Assembly: GCA_050303415.1 (NCBI GenBank) | Contig: JBNLBS010000007.1 | Coordinates: forward strand, 62,001-126,000 | DNA from: JBNLBS01 sp050303415 | GTDB lineage: Bacteria; Pseudomonadota; Gammaproteobacteria; Methylococcales; Methylomonadaceae | DNA: 64,000 nt | Reading direction: 5' to 3' | In this document: one piece after another, positions 26,097-35,846 of the stretch | Layout: each line of letters starts with the position of its first letter | Position numbering within the stretch: position 1 is the first letter of the stretch | Notes under the pieces: model-generated | Databases searched by the model: none | The model's input: only the letters and a program-made list of their open reading frames with translations | What the model was told of the DNA's origin: nothing | Position numbers and translations under genes: made by a program

Positions 26097-29000
26097 TTAG
26101 TTGGAATGCGGCATGGGGTTTTGTTTTAGCTTTTTTCGACTGAAAAAATGAGCACGAATTTTATGCAGTACCAAGTATAAAGCCGGAATAAGAATCAAAG
26201 TAATCAAGGTAGCGAAAACAATGCCAAAGCCTATGGAGATGGCCATGGGGATTAAAATTTTCGCCTGACGCGATGTTTCGACAATCATGGGGGCAAGGCC
26301 GCAAAAGGTGGTGAGTGTGGTCAGCATAATGGGTCTGAAGCGTTGTATGCCTGACATCTTGATGATGTTTTTAATATCCTTATCAGGATGGGTAATCTGA
26401 AGCTGATTGGCATAATCGATTAATACCAAAGAGTCGTTTACCACAATGCCCGAGAGCGCGACAATACCCAGCATACTGAGAATGCTTAAGTCGAAACCCA
26501 TAATTAAATGGCCGAAAATGGCACCGATGATGCCGAAAGGGATGCTGACAATCACCACTAACGGCATAAAATAACTCTGAAAAGGGATGGCCAGCATGGC
26601 GTAAATTCCAATTACGGCAAAAATAAAACTGATTTTCAGGCTGCCAATGCTTTCTGACATATCCGCTTGCCGACCTTGAAAGCTATATTGCAGGCCCGGG
26701 TACTGTTTCATTAGCTCTGGCAACTCATATTCTTTTACATGATTTAGAATATTGACAGCTTTACTTCTGGGAGTAACATCGGCATTGACCTGAACATTGC
26801 GCCTGCCATTGCGTCGGTTAATCTCGGTGTATGCTCGGCCGCGTTTTATATGTACGGCTTCCTGCAATGGAATTTCAGCACCTGTTTCCGTTCTTAATAG
26901 CAGGGATTCAATATTATCTTCAGAAATGCGTTCGCTCTTCGGTAACCTGACCATGATTTTAATTTCATTTCGACCGCGCTGTTGACGTAGAACTTCCATT
27001 CCATAAAAGGCATTTCTGACTTGTCTGGCAACATTTTCGGCGCTTAAATTCAGGCTTTTACCTTCAGGCAGCACTGTAAAATCCAGCTGCTGCTTACCAG
27101 GACTGAAACCGTCGTCAATATCTTTGACCAGAGGATAAGCACGTAGGCTTTCTGCCAATTGCTTACTGGCTTGTTCCAGTACTTTCAGGTCTCTATGGTT
27201 GAGTTCTATGGTGATGGCTGAGCCGGCGCCCGGCCCGCCGGCATCAGATTCAAATAATAAAGAATCAATGCCGATGATTTCATCGGTATTTGACCGCCAG
27301 AGCTGGGTAAATTCTTCGGTATTCATGATGTCTTTACGAATTTCGGGAGCGCTTAGGTATATTTGAATCACAGCATTATGACTGCCATTTTTTCCGGTTT
27401 CGATAAAGATGCCTCTGACCAATTCATCGCTACGTTCAATCTGATTAATGGTTTTTTGTGCCGAAGCAATCAGCTTTTGTACTGCCGCTTCAGTTTTTTC
27501 GATACTGCTGCCATAAGGCAGGGTTAGTGTAGCTTTAGCGAAATCGGATTCGGTTTTAGGAAACATAGCCAACCCCATGCGCCCGCTCGACGCGTATGCT
27601 AATGTGCTAATCAGTAAGGCGAAGGCGGCAATAATAGTCAAATAATGGTGTTCTAAAACCAGATCCAGTAAAGCGCCATAGCGTTTATGAATCCAGTGCC
27701 TGAAAGCCAAGCTGAAATTTTGTTGCTTATTGAATAACCAGGCTAGGAGGCCATGGCGCCTGCGATTACCTAAATGGCCCAAATGGTTGGGTAAGACAAA
27801 CAGACTTTCTGCCAGCGAGATTAAAAATACCGTAATGACGACGATGGGAATCATAAAGAAAATCTTTCCCATCACGCCGGGCATAAAAAAGAACGGCATG
27901 AAGGTGGCAATATTGGTCAAAATGCTAAATGTAATAGGGGTAGCCATTTCCCGTGCACCTCTAATGGCCGCTTCCATCGGTTTAAACCCTTCCTGCCGAT
28001 AATGGTAAATATTTTCACCAATAACGATAGCATCATCAACCACAATACCCAGCGCGATAATATAGGCAAATAGGGAGATCATATTCAAGGTAACGCCCAG
28101 TAACGGTAAAAACAGAAATGAACCAAGGAAAGCAATGGGGATACCTATCATTACCCAAAAAGCCAGACGTAATTCCAGGAATAAAGTCAGGCTGAAAAAT
28201 ACCAGTGTTAGGCCAACCGCACTGTTACGCAGTAACAAGTTTATTCTTTGCGCATAGTCGACTGAACTGTCCTGTAAAATTTCGGCCCTAATGCCATTAG
28301 GCAGGCTGGATGCCTGTTCGGACAGGTGTTTCTTAACCGATTCGGATATTTGTATCGGGGTTTGTTTGCCAACGCTAAAGATATTAAGCAAAACGGCGGG
28401 TTTGTTTTTATAGCGGACATAATAATCATTGTCCTCATAGCCATCCTTTATGGTGGCGATCTGGCTTAACAACACCTCGCTGCCGTCAGCGGTCGTAATG
28501 ATGGGCAGTTTGCCGAATTGCCGGCCAAAGTCGCGGCGCTCTTTCATACGGATTAAAATTTCACCGTTTTGAGTTTTGATGCTGCCACTGGGCAGATCGA
28601 GACTGGCGCTGTTGATACGTTGACCAATTTCAGCCAGCGTTAAGTTGTAGCGGCGCAGGTTTTCCTGGGGTACTTCAATACTGATTTCCAGTGGTCTGAT
28701 GCCGGCAAGCTCTATTTGCGTGATATCGGCGTCCTGCAACAGCGTATCGCGAAATTGTTCGGCTATTTCGTGCAGCACTTTAATATCGCTTTCGCCATAT
28801 AAAGCTAATGTCAAACCGCGCCGGCGCATAGTCAGAATTGATATTTGCGGTTCTTCGGCATCTTCCGGTAAGGTTTCCAAACGATCAACCTCTTTTTGGA
28901 TGTCTAGTGATAAGGTTTGGATATCAGTGCCTGTCAACGCGTCAACTGTGACTACCCCCAATCCCTCGGTAGCGGTTGATCTGACTTCATCAACCCCGTC

Positions 29001-29252
29001 AACACCGCTAATCGCATCTTCAATTACCAGAAGGATTCCATTTTCCACTTCTTCAGGGCTGGCCCCCTGATAAACGACACTGATTTTAACGGCATCAATT
29101 TGAAATTCAGGAAACACTTCCTGACGGATATGTCCCATAATTAAAAAACCACCCAGAATGGCAATTGCCATAAACAGATTGGCAGCAACACCATGCTGTG
29201 CCATCCAGCTAATAGGAGACTTGTCTTTTATATTAAAATCTTTTGGTAGCAT
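26097..29252 (-). CDS. RND efflux transporter, inner-membrane permease
   Basis: A 1051-residue AcrB-family permease with the duplicated RND layout: TM1 near 22-42, a large periplasmic loop, TM2-6 (about 335-490), TM7 near 540, a second loop, and TM8-12 (870-1035). GIVVDDAIVIGENIYHY in TM4 carries the Asp pair of the proton relay. It belongs to the general multidrug branch rather than the heavy-metal (CusA) branch. It is the last gene of a regulator-OMF-adaptor-permease operon, 8 bp after the adaptor gene. The substrate is unknown. Confidence 0.92.
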   Translation of the reverse strand: MLPKDFNIKDKSPISWMAQHGVAANLFMAIAILGGFLIMGHIRQEVFPEFQIDAVKISVVYQGASPEEVENGILLVIEDAISGVDGVDEVRSTATEGLGVVTVDALTGTDIQTLSLDIQKEVDRLETLPEDAEEPQISILTMRRRGLTLALYGESDIKVLHEIAEQFRDTLLQDADITQIELAGIRPLEISIEVPQENLRRYNLTLAEIGQRINSASLDLPSGSIKTQNGEILIRMKERRDFGRQFGKLPIITTADGSEVLLSQIATIKDGYEDNDYYVRYKNKPAVLLNIFSVGKQTPIQISESVKKHLSEQASSLPNGIRAEILQDSSVDYAQRINLLLRNSAVGLTLVFFSLTLFLELRLAFWVMIGIPIAFLGSFLFLPLLGVTLNMISLFAYIIALGIVVDDAIVIGENIYHYRQEGFKPMEAAIRGAREMATPITFSILTNIATFMPFFFMPGVMGKIFFMIPIVVITVFLISLAESLFVLPNHLGHLGNRRRHGLLAWLFNKQQNFSLAFRHWIHKRYGALLDLVLEHHYLTIIAAFALLISTLAYASSGRMGLAMFPKTESDFAKATLTLPYGSSIEKTEAAVQKLIASAQKTINQIERSDELVRGIFIETGKNGSHNAVIQIYLSAPEIRKDIMNTEEFTQLWRSNTDEIIGIDSLLFESDAGGPGAGSAITIELNHRDLKVLEQASKQLAESLRAYPLVKDIDDGFSPGKQQLDFTVLPEGKSLNLSAENVARQVRNAFYGMEVLRQQRGRNEIKIMVRLPKSERISEDNIESLLLRTETGAEIPLQEAVHIKRGRAYTEINRRNGRRNVQVNADVTPRSKAVNILNHVKEYELPELMKQYPGLQYSFQGRQADMSESIGSLKISFIFAVIGIYAMLAIPFQSYFMPLVVIVSIPFGIIGAIFGHLIMGFDLSILSMLGIVALSGIVVNDSLVLIDYANQLQITHPDKDIKNIIKMSGIQRFRPIMLTTLTTFCGLAPMIVETSRQAKILIPMAISIGFGIVFATLITLILIPALYLVLHKIRAHFFSRKKLKQNPMPHSN

Positions 29253-29260
29253 GGTCGGCT

Positions 29261-30454
29261 TTATGAATTGGGTTGGTCGCGCAAAAGCATGCCGTTAAGC
29301 GGGGTGGCTAGGTCGCTGGTTATAATACGCGCTCGTTCAGGAAACTGCTCTTTAGGTAAAAAGATATAGTCTTGTTCTTTCCAGGTTGGCTTGACTTCAA
29401 TTATTTTCAATGTATTTTTTTGGCTGAGCAGCCATAAGAAACGTCCGTCATGCAGGGTGCTCTCCGGTAGTTTGATAATGTCTTTTAAAGTACGCCCCTG
29501 GATTTGTACATGGACAAATGAACCCAGCATTAAGGTTGGGGCTCCCTTGTTGGCTTCGGTCTGACTTAAAGGGTCAGGAACTTCGACAATAATTTTAGCC
29601 ATGCGACCTTCGGTTTCCACTTCTGCTTTAAGCCGTTTAACCACACCTCTACGGAACCGGTCTGCCCCCCAGCCGGCACTATAGGTAATGACAGCCGGTG
29701 CTCCGGTTTCACTATTGATACCGGGAATATCAATCCAGCGAAGTTTATCCATGGGTAACGACACATCAATCCAGAAATTATCGGTACCGACCAGTTTAAC
29801 CAGCGGTGTGCCGGTAGAAAAAGTGGAAATCCAGGAGCCGATATTGGCATTTCTGGCGGTAATAATGGCATTAAACGGTGCAACGGTTCGGGTGCGGCTT
29901 AAATCCAGTTCGGCCTGTTGCAATGCCGCTTGAGCCGCTTTTAGCGAGGCCTGTGCGGCTTTTAAATGAGGTTTGCGTAATACCAGCTCTTTTTCCTGTG
30001 CACCGAGCTTATTACCTAATAACTGAAACTCTCTTAAGGCAATTGCTTGCTTGCCTTGTTCCAGTTTTAAATTAAATTCGGCCTGGGCCAGATCATTCTG
30101 TTTCTGTTGTACTTGTAAACGAAAATCGGTGGGATCTAGCTGGACAATTTGTTCGCCCTGTTTAACGATGCCGCCTTCAATAAAATTTGGGCTGACATCA
30201 ATAATCATACCGCTGATACGGGAGGTTAAATTTACACTTTGCGAGGCAATAACGCTCCCCATGGCAAAGACAGACGTTCGATGATCAGTGGGTTTTACCT
30301 GCATAAACTCAACGACCGGAGCAACTTGTTTAGGTGGCTGGCGGTCTGAAACGGGTTTATTGGTAAGCCAGTAATAAGACAGGCCGGTTGCTGCAGCGAT
30401 AATCATAATTGCCGGTAAATACAACGAAAATTTGAATAAAGGTTTATCAGCCAT
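29261..30454 (-). CDS. RND efflux periplasmic adaptor (membrane fusion protein)
   Basis: 397 residues: an N-terminal TM or signal-anchor (FSLYLPAIMIIAAATGLSYYWL), a biotinyl-lipoyl-like half (VIASQSVNLTSRISGMI and GIVKQGEQIVQLD), a helical hairpin (about 115-185), and a beta-barrel with a membrane-proximal C-terminal part. It bridges the permease and the outer-membrane channel encoded on either side. Its start overlaps the end of the channel gene by 8 bp. Confidence 0.9.
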   Translation of the reverse strand: MADKPLFKFSLYLPAIMIIAAATGLSYYWLTNKPVSDRQPPKQVAPVVEFMQVKPTDHRTSVFAMGSVIASQSVNLTSRISGMIIDVSPNFIEGGIVKQGEQIVQLDPTDFRLQVQQKQNDLAQAEFNLKLEQGKQAIALREFQLLGNKLGAQEKELVLRKPHLKAAQASLKAAQAALQQAELDLSRTRTVAPFNAIITARNANIGSWISTFSTGTPLVKLVGTDNFWIDVSLPMDKLRWIDIPGINSETGAPAVITYSAGWGADRFRRGVVKRLKAEVETEGRMAKIIVEVPDPLSQTEANKGAPTLMLGSFVHVQIQGRTLKDIIKLPESTLHDGRFLWLLSQKNTLKIIEVKPTWKEQDYIFLPKEQFPERARIITSDLATPLNGMLLRDQPNS

Positions 30455-31856
30455 GATTTACTTCGGTGGTGTTGATTGACGGGGTCTTTGCGTTTAATGG
30501 CCAACTGCCGGCCAGGGCTCGATAAAGGTTAATGCGATATTCGATGAGTTGGCGTTGGGCGGTAACCCGATTACGTTCCAGGCTTTGCAGGTTAAGCATG
30601 GCCGATAGAAGGCGTTGAAAATCCATGGCGCCAAAAATATAACGATTATGAATCTGGTTATTGGCGCGTCGGGACAGAAAAATCTGCCGGCTTAAACTGT
30701 TAAGTAATTTCTTTTGCTGACTTTCCTGAATCAAGGCGTCCTCCACTTCTTTTATGGATTGAAGAATACTTAAGGCATATTGGTTCATGCTTTCAGAAAA
30801 AATTGCTTCATTACGCTCCACTTCGGCCACGCGGCGTCTGCCATCAATAACCGGAATAACCAGATTACCTGCCAGCGTGGCCAACCAATTGTTGAACAGA
30901 GAATACAGGTCAGGGCTGCTGGTAGTTATACTGGCCGACAAGCTGATCTTGGGGAATCTTTCAGCAATGGCGGCGGCAATTCGTTGGTCGGCAGCCTGTA
31001 CTCTTAAATATGCTTGACGAATATCCGGTCTGCGCTGAATTAAATCGGTAGTAAAACCGGTATCCGGCATTTTGGGCAGTTCTGGGAAATCAGTTTGTTG
31101 GGGCAGGGTAACCGTATTAGGTGACTGGCCTAATAATACGGCCAGCTGATATTCCAGGCTTTTTATATTGGCTTTAATGGTGTATTGGTCGCCAATGGTG
31201 GATTGAAGTAACTGCTGTTGCTGAAAGACATCTGCTGCCGATGCTTGTCCGCTTTTGAAACGGGTCGTGATCAGGGTGACATTGTCCTGGTTAATGGCAA
31301 TTTGCTTATTCAGTAGAAGCAATTGATTGCGTTGTTCAATCAATCGGTACCAGGTACTGGCAACTTCTGCCGACAGGGAAATGGCGGCGGTAAAAATATC
31401 TTCCTGAGCGGCGCTGACATCCAGGTCGGCTGCATGCAGATTGGCACGAATTCGCCCCCATAAATCCAGTTCGTAACTGGCCGCCAGGCCAACGGCAAAG
31501 TCATTAAGGCTTTGTTGGCCGAAATCGTCTTTAATGTAATTGCGTTTCGCGCTAAAACTGCCGTCCAGCGTCGGAATGAGGCCGGCACCGGATTTTTTGG
31601 CAATGGCCTGGGCTTGTTGAAAGCGGTTAAACGCGGATTTTAGATTAAAATTGTGGCTTAATGCCTGTTCAATCAATTGGTTTAGTGCCGGATCATTAAA
31701 GCTTAACCACCATTTAGGCTTAGCCGCCGTCTGACCACTGATCGAAAATTTTTCTGCCAGCGCTACAGGCGGATCAAACTCTTTAACCGGAACACTGCAG
31801 GCAGTGACTGTCAGGCTAAAGGCAGCAGTAAAGAATAAGAAAGGGTTACGCATCAT
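30447..31856 (-). CDS. Outer-membrane efflux lipoprotein (NodT/OprM family)
   Basis: A 469-residue TolC-like channel. The leader ends in a lipobox LTVTAC, so it should be lipidated at that cysteine. Two OEP repeats follow (about 60-250 and 265-450), including ASYELDLWGRI and DLIQRRPDIRQAYLRVQAADQRI, the latter a strong NodT-family signature. It is the exit duct of the tripartite pump. It overlaps the regulator gene by 11 bp and the adaptor gene by 8 bp, indicating one tightly coupled transcript. Confidence 0.92.
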   Translation of the reverse strand: MMRNPFLFFTAAFSLTVTACSVPVKEFDPPVALAEKFSISGQTAAKPKWWLSFNDPALNQLIEQALSHNFNLKSAFNRFQQAQAIAKKSGAGLIPTLDGSFSAKRNYIKDDFGQQSLNDFAVGLAASYELDLWGRIRANLHAADLDVSAAQEDIFTAAISLSAEVASTWYRLIEQRNQLLLLNKQIAINQDNVTLITTRFKSGQASAADVFQQQQLLQSTIGDQYTIKANIKSLEYQLAVLLGQSPNTVTLPQQTDFPELPKMPDTGFTTDLIQRRPDIRQAYLRVQAADQRIAAAIAERFPKISLSASITTSSPDLYSLFNNWLATLAGNLVIPVIDGRRRVAEVERNEAIFSESMNQYALSILQSIKEVEDALIQESQQKKLLNSLSRQIFLSRRANNQIHNRYIFGAMDFQRLLSAMLNLQSLERNRVTAQRQLIEYRINLYRALAGSWPLNAKTPSINTTEVNHG

Positions 31857-32499
31857 CAGAATGCTCTGATATTTGCTGGCGTAAAGCCTCTATCCCTGCT
31901 AGGGTGAAAGTAACCACATGTTCGGCATAGGCATCCGCATCGGCTAAATTCAAAACCTCCTGTTTGGTTTTCGGATCCAGCTTAATGTGTTTGATGTTTA
32001 GTAAATGAAAGCATTGGCCAATAATACTCGCATGACAAAACTGAATATGCTGTTCAGTTGCGTTGGGGCCTAAAAGTTCACGGATCAGCGCTTTCATAAT
32101 ACGCCTTTCCGGGTTGATTTCCTGTTCAAGGATTTTCGCCAGTAAACTGGTTTGTTGAGCCATTTCCTTATGAATAATGGCAAAAAAATACGAATTTGGG
32201 TCGGCAATCCGGGCGATAAGCGACTTTATCCGGCCACCTAAGCGTTCTTGTGGGGACGTTTCCGCTTTCACCCCACCATCAGACGGGTGGGTCTGCAAGT
32301 CCTGTTGAAAAGCATAGCGCCATGATTCCAGGTATAAATTTTTCTTATCACCAAAATGATAATTGACTGAAGCTATATTGGTTTCTGCCTGATCACAAAT
32401 TTCTGCAATCGTAGCATCCTGATAACCTTTTTCCGCAAAAATTCGGCTGGCAGTCACCAGTAGTCGCTGACGTGTTTTTAATGGAGGGGAGGCAACCAT
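31846..32499 (-). CDS. TetR/AcrR family repressor of the efflux operon (CecR-like)
   Basis: 217 residues. The N-terminal TetR DNA-binding domain spans about 8-55 (TRQRLLVTASRIFAEKGYQDA and ASVNYHFGDKKNLYLESW). The C-terminal ligand domain has the helical pattern of the CecR/DUF1956 group (FAIIHKEMAQQTSLLAKIL). It is the first gene of the pump operon, and a perfect 44-bp palindrome ends 9 bp before its ATG. This makes negative autoregulation of the whole operon the simplest model. The inducer is unknown. Confidence 0.9.
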   Translation of the reverse strand: MVASPPLKTRQRLLVTASRIFAEKGYQDATIAEICDQAETNIASVNYHFGDKKNLYLESWRYAFQQDLQTHPSDGGVKAETSPQERLGGRIKSLIARIADPNSYFFAIIHKEMAQQTSLLAKILEQEINPERRIMKALIRELLGPNATEQHIQFCHASIIGQCFHLLNIKHIKLDPKTKQEVLNLADADAYAEHVVTFTLAGIEALRQQISEHSDDA

Positions 32500-32507
32500 A
32501 AATAAAA

Positions 32508-32551
32508 CTCTAATGTATATTTCAAATGTTTATTTGAAATATACATTAGAG
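32508..32551. promoter_or_regulatory. Perfect 44-bp palindrome, probable TetR-family operator
   Basis: Two perfect 20-bp arms (32508-32527 and 32532-32551; left arm begins CTCTAATGTATATTTC) with a 4-nt centre. It lies directly upstream of the TetR-type regulator gene and so of the entire efflux operon. Dimer or dimer-pair binding by the regulator is inferred from position and symmetry. Confidence 0.8.
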
Positions 32552-32790
32552 ATGATGATTCGGCAACATTTATGCTTTTTAAGGAAGGAGGAGATAAATT
32601 TTATCAACTTGTTTGGGCTTTTATTTTATTAAAGGTGTGCTGGTTATGTTGTTGATGGGGTATTTACTGCTTGTTAGAATCAAGGTTCATGATTTTGAAA
32701 TTATATTGGCCTTTTTAAAAAAATAATGACAAAAATTTATCAATTGTATCTGTGCAAGATATGATTAAATTTTATGGAGGTGGTATAACT

Positions 32791-33156
32791 ATGGCAAAAC
32801 AATTAACTGCAGATGAGCTTGTGGCACAGGCTCGATTATATAAAGAAGAGCGGGAAAAAAATTACCGGGAAAAAGCGTTAAAGATGTATCCGTGGGTTTG
32901 CGGCCGTTGTGCACGGGAATTTACGCACAGTAATTTATCAGAATTGACTGTGCACCATAGAAATCATGATCATAATGATAATCCTGAAGATGGCAGTAAT
33001 TGGGAGTTGTTATGTTTATATTGTCATGATAACGAACACTCCCGTTATGAAGAACATATCCGGTATGGTGGGAAATCGGGGGCGTTGACGAGAGATAGTA
33101 GTGAGGGCGCGACTTTTAATCCGTTTGCGGATTTGAAAACAATGATGAACAAATGA
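32791..33156 (+). CDS. yajD: HNH nuclease family protein YajD
   Basis: 121 residues from the ATG at 32791, chosen because GGAGGTGG lies a short distance upstream; a frame to 32752 adds 13 non-conserved residues. A zinc-binding HNH domain holds CGRCAREF, ELTVHHRNHDHNDNPEDG and LLCLYCHDNEHSR, matching YajD closely. HNH proteins are mostly endonucleases, but YajD's role is not established. It is a single gene convergent with the Entner-Doudoroff operon. Confidence 0.88.
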   Translation: MAKQLTADELVAQARLYKEEREKNYREKALKMYPWVCGRCAREFTHSNLSELTVHHRNHDHNDNPEDGSNWELLCLYCHDNEHSRYEEHIRYGGKSGALTRDSSEGATFNPFADLKTMMNK

Positions 33157-33162
33157 AGTCTC

Positions 33163-33187
33163 TAGAGACGCGATGCTCGCGTCTCTA
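33163..33187. repeat. Perfect 11-bp-stem hairpin between yajD and eda
   Basis: TAGAGACGCGA and TCGCGTCTCTA arms around a TGC loop, located 7 bp after the yajD stop and 13 bp before the eda stop. There is no T-run. The sequence resembles short interspersed palindromes (REP-like elements) seen in several bacterial phyla; it may also act as a bidirectional terminator. Confidence 0.6.
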
Positions 33188-33200
33188 ATTGTATCTGCCG

Positions 33201-33830
33201 TTATTTGTTTATATTAGCCGCTTCTATGGCTCTACGTTTGATTTCATCCCAGTCTTCGGCATCGACTAGATCGGCTGGTGCCATCCATGAGCCGCCAACA
33301 CAGGCGACATTTTTTAATGCCAGGTATTCCAAGGCATTTTTCGGGTTGACGCCGCCGGTGGGGCAGAAGGTGACTTGCGGTAACGGGCCGCCGATGGACT
33401 GGACCATGGGTACGCCGCCAGCCGCTTCGGCCGGAAAGAATTTCATTTCGGTGATGCCTTTATCCAGCAGTTTCATGACTTCGCTCGGGCTGATGATGCC
33501 TGGTAATAATGGAACGCCGCTTTTAAGCGCGGCATCAATCAAGCTGTCTGTAGTGCCCGGACTGACCAAAAATTCCGAGCCGGCATCAATAGCCTGATTC
33601 ATGGTGTCTACATTGATAATGGTTCCGGCTCCGACGATGGCCCCCGGTACTTCGGCTTTAATGGCTTTAATGGCTTCCAGTGCGATAGGTGTGCGCAGGG
33701 TGATTTCCAATACCTTTAAGCCGCCTTCGACTAATGCGTTTGCTAATGGCACTGCATGTTGCAGTTGGTTGATTACCATCACGGGAATAACCGGTGAGGA
33801 GCTCATGATTTCTTTAATTGATGCGGTCAT
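33201..33830 (-). CDS. eda: 2-keto-3-deoxy-6-phosphogluconate aldolase
   Basis: A 209-residue class I KHG/KDPG aldolase. The Schiff-base Lys is in EMKFFPAEAAGG, and GAGTIINVDTMNQAIDAGSEF carries the substrate loop. It splits KDPG into pyruvate and glyceraldehyde-3-phosphate. It is the last gene of the minus-strand zwf-pgl-edd-eda operon. In RuMP methylotrophs this gives the Entner-Doudoroff variant of hexose-phosphate cleavage, alongside the FBP-aldolase variant encoded at 49569-50648. Confidence 0.95.
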   Translation of the reverse strand: MTASIKEIMSSSPVIPVMVINQLQHAVPLANALVEGGLKVLEITLRTPIALEAIKAIKAEVPGAIVGAGTIINVDTMNQAIDAGSEFLVSPGTTDSLIDAALKSGVPLLPGIISPSEVMKLLDKGITEMKFFPAEAAGGVPMVQSIGGPLPQVTFCPTGGVNPKNALEYLALKNVACVGGSWMAPADLVDAEDWDEIKRRAIEAANINK

Positions 33831-33911
33831 GATTGATTTCCGTCTATAAAAGTTAATTGATTGTTCGGGTGTGATTCAGCCACACCCAACTCAATTCATG
33901 TATTAGCCATT

Positions 33912-33931
33912 GAGCGGACTATAGTCCGCTC
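33912..33931. repeat. Perfect 20-bp palindrome in the edd-eda gap
   Basis: GAGCGGACTATAGTCCGCTC, identical to its reverse complement, in the 126-bp gap between edd and eda. It is GC-rich relative to its surroundings, with no T-run. It may be an RNA stabiliser or processing hairpin, or a REP-type repeat. Confidence 0.6.
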
Positions 33932-33956
33932 TAGTATGATGTTGTTTGCGCTTGTT

Positions 33957-35777
33957 TTAATCCACCGGAAACAGGTTGCTGGCTCCTGTTTCTGCTGATG
34001 ATGCGCCTTGTCTGAATGTGCCGAACATTTCTCTGCCCATACCATAGTGATGACCGGAAGCGGAATTTTTATCCGCGACTCGGGCGTTAAATTCAGCTTC
34101 ATCGACCAGTACATTGACTTCGCCGGTTTGGGTGTTTAGGTAAATCATGTCGCCATCGCGGACTTTAGCTAAAGGACCGCCTTCTTCGCATTCCGGGCAC
34201 ATATGAATTGCGGACGGCACTTTACCTGAGGCGCCGGACATGCGGCCATCGGTAACCAGTGCGACTTTAAAACCTTTGTCCTGCAATACGCCTAAAGGTG
34301 GTGTCAGTTTATGCAGTTCCGGCATGCCGTTGGATTTGGGTCCTTGGAACCGTAGTACGACAATGACATCCTTTTCCATTTCTCCACGTTTAAAGGCCGC
34401 TACCACATCGTCCTGATCATCAAAGACCATTGCCGGTGCCTGCACGACCTGATGTTGTTCGGCAACGGCGGATATTTTGGATACGCCGCGGCCCAGGTTA
34501 CCATGCATAACATGCAGGCCGCCGCCTGTCGCAAACGGGTTATCGACTGTCGATAACACTTCCGGGTCTAATGAGGCTTTCGGGCAGGGTTCCCAAGTTA
34601 ATTCGCCGTCGATCAGTTTCGGTTCCTGAGCATAGTTATCCAGGCCGCGCTGATCTGCAACGGTGATAATATCTTTATGCAGTAAACCATGCTTTAACAG
34701 TTCGGCAATTAACACGCCCATACCGCCTGCCGCCTGAAAGTGGTTGATATCGGCCTGGCCGTTCGGATAAATGCGGGTGATTAACGGTACGGCTTTTGAC
34801 AATTGGTCGAAATCGTCCCAGTTGATAATGATGCCGGCAGCGCGGGCAATGGCAATCAAGTGGATGGTATGATTGGTTGAACCGCCGGTAGCCAGTAGGC
34901 CGACAATGGCATTGACGATGGCTTTTTCATCAATCATATGACCGATCGGCCGGAAATCATTGCCCAGCGCGGTAAATTTTAACACCTGTTTGGCGGCGGC
35001 TTTAGTCAGTTCGTCACGTAATGGTGTATAAGGGTTAATGAAGGAGCTGCCGGGTAGGTGCAGCCCCATAATTTCCACCATCATTTGGTTGCTGTTGGCG
35101 GTACCGTAAAATGTGCAGGTGCCTGGACTGTGGTAGGACTGAGACTCGGATTCCAAGAGTTCTTTACGACCGATTTTTCCTTCGGCGTACAACTGACGAA
35201 TGCGGACTTTTTCCTTATTAGCCAAACCGCTTGGCATGGGGCCGGCCGGGACAAAAACCGCAGGCAGGTGACCGAAGTGTAGAGCGCCGATCAATAAGCC
35301 GGGAACGATTTTATCGCAGACACCTAAATAAAGTGCGCCGTCAAACATGTTATGGCTAAGACCGACAGCGGTAGCCATGGCGATGATGTCGCGACTGAAT
35401 AGTGAAAGTTCCATGCCCGGCTGACCTTGAGTCACGCCATCGCACATGGCCGGAACTCCTGAGGCGAATTGAGCGACACCACCAGCTTCTTTGGCTGCGG
35501 CTTTGATTAATTCGGGCGCATCTTTAAACGGTTCGTGCGCTGACAACATATCGTTGTATGACGAGATAATGGCAATATTGGCTTTTTGATCGCCGGTCAA
35601 ATCGGCTTTTTCCTGTGCCGCACAAGCAGCAAAGCCGTGTGCCAGATTGCCGCAAGCCAGTTTGGCGCGGTGCGGGCCTTTTTCAATTGCCGCGTCCAAG
35701 CGGCTTAGATAGTTTGAACGGGTATCTTTGCTGCGTTCAATAATTTCGTGGGTAACTTTTTCTAGTACGGGGTGCAT
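33957..35777 (-). CDS. edd: Phosphogluconate dehydratase
   Basis: A 606-residue IlvD/Edd family dehydratase. Iron-sulfur ligand motifs are GVCDKIVPG and SPGTCTFYGTANSNQM, with TDGRMSGASGKVPSAIH near the C-terminus. It dehydrates 6-phosphogluconate to KDPG. It is longer than the IlvD paralogue at 21312-23009, and its place between pgl and eda settles the assignment. The edd-eda gap holds a perfect palindrome. Confidence 0.96.
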   Translation of the reverse strand: MHPVLEKVTHEIIERSKDTRSNYLSRLDAAIEKGPHRAKLACGNLAHGFAACAAQEKADLTGDQKANIAIISSYNDMLSAHEPFKDAPELIKAAAKEAGGVAQFASGVPAMCDGVTQGQPGMELSLFSRDIIAMATAVGLSHNMFDGALYLGVCDKIVPGLLIGALHFGHLPAVFVPAGPMPSGLANKEKVRIRQLYAEGKIGRKELLESESQSYHSPGTCTFYGTANSNQMMVEIMGLHLPGSSFINPYTPLRDELTKAAAKQVLKFTALGNDFRPIGHMIDEKAIVNAIVGLLATGGSTNHTIHLIAIARAAGIIINWDDFDQLSKAVPLITRIYPNGQADINHFQAAGGMGVLIAELLKHGLLHKDIITVADQRGLDNYAQEPKLIDGELTWEPCPKASLDPEVLSTVDNPFATGGGLHVMHGNLGRGVSKISAVAEQHQVVQAPAMVFDDQDDVVAAFKRGEMEKDVIVVLRFQGPKSNGMPELHKLTPPLGVLQDKGFKVALVTDGRMSGASGKVPSAIHMCPECEEGGPLAKVRDGDMIYLNTQTGEVNVLVDEAEFNARVADKNSASGHHYGMGREMFGTFRQGASSAETGASNLFPVD

Positions 35778-35846
35778 TATGATCTCCTTTCCAAACTGGT
35801 AAGTTGTGCAAGCGTCAGGCCTGTCCGGTTTATGGGGCTTTAATGG

